The notes under the pieces were generated by a model. The model ran no database searches and was not told where the DNA came from. It saw only the letters and a list, made by a program, of their open reading frames with translations. Source: Pisolithus tinctorius (lineage: Eukaryota; Basidiomycota; Agaricomycetes; Boletales; Pisolithaceae). From it: 64,000 nt of DNA. The stretch covers positions 1,984,001 to 2,048,000 of the forward strand of contig JANFAH010000006.1 of NCBI GenBank assembly GCA_024663395.1, in the 5' to 3' direction. A program made the translations under genes and the position numbers. This document shows positions 60,677-64,000 of the stretch, piece by piece; position 1 is the stretch's first letter; each line of letters starts with the position of its first letter.

Positions 60677-60838
60677 TGTAGTAGGGGAGGCCTAGCCCGG
60701 CGGGAGGTGAGGACACAGCCACTTCAGGCTTAGTCAGACGGAAGTGGACAAAGACATGTCGGACATGTTCGGTATCATCCTGCAGTTTGCTTCAAGCTCA
60801 GCTCATTGCTCGTGAGGATCACTCCCCCACTGCTCCAA
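60677..60838 (+). mobile_element. Solo LTR of the gag-only retrotransposon family
   Basis: Starts TGTAGTAGGGGAGGCC and ends CACTGCTCCA, matching the LTRs at 46646 and 47803 (in the opposite orientation) over their full length with many substitutions. No internal region follows. The flanks AAGG/ACGG may be a decayed target duplication. Confidence 0.7.
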
Positions 60839-61188
60839 CGGTCCCACCAGTATCTCCCTCACCATCGCGGTAAAGGTCGCTGACACCATACTCCCAGCGG
60901 TCTTGGCTTAGGCTTCCACGAGCCGCCTCACATTATCGTTCGGCTTCCGCCGTCGGCGAACTGCATGAGCGCAAGTTCGTTGACAAGTGGAGGGGGCCGC
61001 ATCGCAGCGTGCTTGGCTTTCTTACGTTTCATAATGTTACTATCAGAAAATATATCGTTTGATTCGTCGATGGGTCGTCGACTGCCTGAGCGTCTCCAGA
61101 ATTATCCCGCGCGTGACTGGGAAATTACGTTGACATCGCACTTCGCACTTGGGAACGAGAAGCCCTCCTTCGACGCCCACGCTTGGGC

Positions 61189-61912
61189 ATGACCCAAATC
61201 TTGGCTCTCTGTGTCCTGCTCGTTCTGAGTCTCTGTCTCTCGACCGCTCTGATATACCATGCGTGCGCTCAACAGATCGTCGTCCTCTCCAGCAACGATC
61301 CAGATATCATCTATAACCCGCCTCTGTTCTTCTTCCGATGTCGTTTCTGGCTGTACCAGCCCGTGGTGGCTTTGTCCCATTTCTCAGTAGTCTTCCATTG
61401 TCAACGTGCGTCTCCACCTCAAGCAACTCCTCAACCACTCTTCGGTCTCTACGACAGTGATTTCAACCAATGGACCAATACCACAAGCCGGGAATGTGAT
61501 ATTCCAAATGTTTTTGACATTCCGAGGCAATTGAATCATTTTCTCCTTGCATCTCAAGCCGTCTGATCTACTCGTCCGTACAGCGTCGAGTCTGTGCCTT
61601 TATCCTTCCCCCGTATCCAATGCCACTGTAAACTTAACCCTCGCTGCTGAACTAAGCGATACCTCAATCACGAGCATGGTAAACACGTCCATAAACATCA
61701 TCACGGCTGTTGGTCTTCCGCAAACGCAGGCGACAACCCTGGGTATCACTTTTATCCTTGGTGACTTGCCCACGCGGTTTGATGTCGAATCCATCACATT
61801 GGTTGTTGCGAATGCTAGGCACGTCGTCTTCTGTGTCTTGTTGGTCAACACAACGTGTAACCACCTGTTTGTCCTATTCATCAGGGCAACAGCTTCATAT
61901 TTGCCCTCATGA
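61189..61912 (+). pseudogene. Damaged second copy of the type I membrane protein gene
   Basis: ATG 61189 and signal peptide (MTQILALCVLLVLSLCL, ending ACAQ) are kept. Two bases (GT) are missing after CCTCT near 61325 relative to the copy at 25102, shifting PPLCSSSD to PPLFFFRC. The downstream frame still reads like the intact copy (VNTSINIITAVGLPQTQATT). About 330 bp covering the Ser/Pro stalk, membrane span and stop are deleted after ATASYLPS. It cannot make the membrane protein. Confidence 0.8.
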
Positions 61913-63367
61913 CAACGACCAATTGCGTTGGCAACGCCTTGCTAACTAGCCTTCTGTACTATCTATAGAAGAGTCTGAGGGACCGCACGTCTGTAGACTG
62001 TCAATTTCAGGACACGTTGTCAAAGGTGCATCTGATTGCATGAAGTTGGGGAGGTCAACCATAAGACCTCAGGAAATGTCGAGAATGACAGCAGTGCCAT
62101 TTTCCGTATCCTTCGGTCAGCTGATTGACATGGCGCATTCCAGTCGTCCGCGAGTTCTCGTGGAGCTCTGCGTTCTTTGATGTGAGATCAGTGACTGGAT
62201 AGACGCACCGCCACACTGGTAAAATTTCGACCCCCCTGAAGCGGGTTCGTACTCCCTTTGTTTTGACAGTGCCTGCCGATCGTTCATCACGGTATACAGA
62301 CGTGCGGACTCGGAGGTACCTCCTTTCACCAAGAAGGCTCAGAAAGTTGGGACTTCTATGCTCGATATGCTGACCGGATTCTTATTCTTCCAATGACTTT
62401 TGCTGGAAGCGCATCCCAAATGTGTAGTGTACGACTCATCCTGGCGCATTGAACATCCACGACAACATTTTTGACCCACGGGGTTATATTATGCTGTTCA
62501 AACGTTCATCTCTCTTTTACGGTGTTGCGCCTCCCTCACAGATGTCGGTGCTGTTCGCTCTGGCACGTGTCTTATCTATATCATGATCATCTTCCTGGGT
62601 GAGTCCCCCAGTCTCGTCTCATCAGGATCAGAGGCAGCAGCAGTTCTACTCTTGTCTGTTCGCCGTGCATCATGCCGTAACTGTGTTCAAGGGCAAAATT
62701 TTCTCTGTAATCTTTGCAGCGCATGTATGCCCACGGCAAGGCGGCATCCTGGACCCCACGTTCATTGGTTTACTCGAACCTTCGGATCTTAACCCTGTCC
62801 AGCCCATCACTGGATCTTCGTCCATCGATAAACTCTCCACATGTTGTATGTACTGCATCCGAAGGCGAAGTTATCACAAAACTGGGATGCTGGGGGGCAA
62901 AAGGCGAGTAGGATTCTCTGTTTGGCGGTTATGATGGGTCCATGGAAAAGTTTTAATTTCATCTCGATGGACTTGTACCTGATATAACTCGGGGGCGTGT
63001 ATTCGGCTCTTTCCTGCACGTTCCGTCGCGAAGTCTTCTAATGCCTGCTCATTGGATGACTACAGAATTTCATACATAGCAATCGATGAACCATTGTGTT
63101 GGTGCTGCAAATTCCAGCTACACTGGGACGTCCCTCTTGATTTTCGTGCGTGCAACCGCAAAAACGGAAACTCGAAGTTATGCGAGGCATGGCCTCACTC
63201 GCAGGGGCCACGCCAACAAACACAGCCATGCACATGGTTTCGTTTTCTATAAAGGCAGGGAGCTAACAGATGAAAGTGAGACATCAGGGTTTCCTACCTT
63301 TGCCCAGGTCCGTGTTCGTTCCCTCATCATTCAAGTGTCTGACACGACTCACCTGTGGCAGTATAGC
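61913..63367. promoter_or_regulatory. Duplicated flank and class A upstream region of BTB copy 10
   Basis: Matches 26145-26333 and then directly 37000-38254. The junction near 62090-62100 (GCCATTTTCCGTATCC) is the empty site of the large transposon. The TATA box TATAAA lies at 63248-63253. Confidence 0.65.
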
Positions 63368-64000
63368 ATGTCAGACTCACAAGATCTCACTCCCTACGCA
63401 TCGCTGCCCTTCGATAATGAGAAGGCAGACGTGATTTTACGATCGTCCGACAACATAGATTTCCGCGTCTTCAAGCTGTTCCTCTCTCTCGCATCGCCGT
63501 TCTTCGAGACCCTCTTTGATCTTCCCCAGCCGTCAGAGGAGATGAGCACGGATGTGGAGATCAAGGATGGACTACCGGTCGTTCCTGTCTCGGAGGATAG
63601 CAAGACGCTAGACCCACTCCTCCGTTTCTGTTATCCCTGCACTCTGGCAGATGATCCTGCCCTGGAGGATTTCAGAGACGTCATAAACGTACTTGAAGCT
63701 GCCAAAAAGTATTCACTCGACGCAATCGAGAGGACTGTATGCAAATCTCTCTTCAACCCGAAGATATTGGAGACAAATTCACTTCGCTGCTTTTCCATTG
63801 CGTGTCGTGCTCGTTTGCAAGACGAGTGCATTTTAGCAGCCAAATATACCCTCCGGGAGCCTCTGCTTCCCATGTGGTTTGAAGAGATCAAGTTAATTAC
63901 CTCCACCGAACTCCTCGCGCTGCTGACATACCATCGTAAATGTGGCACCGCCGTTCAGGCTTTAAAGAACGACTTCACTTGGATCACAACCGAATACCCT
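63368..64000 (+). CDS. BTB-domain protein, array copy 10 (cut by window end)
   Basis: The ATG at 63368 begins MSDSQDLTPYASLPFDNEKAD. The first 211 codons are open to the window end and nearly identical to copy 1, with changes such as SPPFDH to SLPFDN just before the BTB domain. The BTB domain and helical region are intact; the variable and C-terminal parts lie outside the window. Confidence 0.85.
   Translation, partial: MSDSQDLTPYASLPFDNEKADVILRSSDNIDFRVFKLFLSLASPFFETLFDLPQPSEEMSTDVEIKDGLPVVPVSEDSKTLDPLLRFCYPCTLADDPALEDFRDVINVLEAAKKYSLDAIERTVCKSLFNPKILETNSLRCFSIACRARLQDECILAAKYTLREPLLPMWFEEIKLITSTELLALLTYHRKCGTAVQALKNDFTWITTEYP

Larger units (their letters stand above)
61041..64000. repeat. 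Second copy of a segmental duplication (first copy 24952-39285)
   Basis: From ATCAGAAAATATATC at 61041 the sequence parallels 24952 onward through the membrane protein gene, its 3' flank, the class A upstream region and BTB copy 1/10 to the window end. It differs mainly by lacking the 10.65 kb transposon, a deletion of about 330 bp near 61908 and point changes. Confidence 0.85.

Noticed and set aside
26439..64000. CRISPR-like or prokaryotic features
   Set aside because: Repeats are transposon subterminal units or gene duplicates; introns and gene families show a fungal nuclear genome.

Overview
The window comes from a filamentous basidiomycete, most likely an agaricomycete. Nearly every gene is split by 45-75 bp GT-AG introns, many with GTGCGT or GTAAGT-type donors. 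Housekeeping genes are packed on both strands. Typical agaricomycete gene families (alpha-kinase, a BTB array, integrase-type transposons) fill the second half.

Positions 1-24.7 kb are ordinary chromosome. In order they hold a UBA/zinc-finger/UBX adaptor (minus strand); mitochondrial ATP synthase subunit b (ATP4, plus); the dynamin-related GTPase VPS1 (plus); a BCS1-like AAA ATPase (minus); the Golgi membrane protein SYS1 (minus); a DPP-IV family dipeptidyl aminopeptidase (plus, sharing a 151 bp divergent promoter with SYS1); an unassigned 454-residue protein (plus); and a Ser/Thr-rich single-pass membrane protein (minus). A MITE-like inverted-repeat element lies at 3.4-3.9 kb. The stretches 2.9-6.1 kb and 13.9-16.3 kb show no other convincing gene.

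Positions 25-64 kb are accessory and unstable. A signal-peptide membrane protein gene at 25.1 kb is followed by a 10.65 kb inverted-repeat transposon (26340-36993). The transposon carries an alpha-kinase gene, a gene with two RNase H1 N-terminal-like segments, an unassigned ORF and a decayed DDE integrase gene. A foldback Tc1/mariner element is nested inside it. After the transposon comes an array of BTB-domain genes, all on the plus strand: six intact 320-323 residue copies (38.3, 40.3, 44.4, 52.0, 54.1 and 58.3 kb), three broken ones (42.6, 45.9 and 50.5 kb) and a tenth cut by the window end (63.4 kb). All intact copies share the same two-exon layout, with a last exon of only eight codons. 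Their upstream sequences fall into two classes.

The end of the window (61.0-64.0 kb) is a second copy of 24.95-39 kb without the transposon. It preserves the empty insertion site and so confirms the transposon ends and a 6 bp target duplication. One broken BTB copy is split by a small gag-only LTR element, and that element's LTR is in turn split by a hAT-type non-autonomous element with an 8 bp target duplication. All calls come from reading the sequence; no database search was possible.
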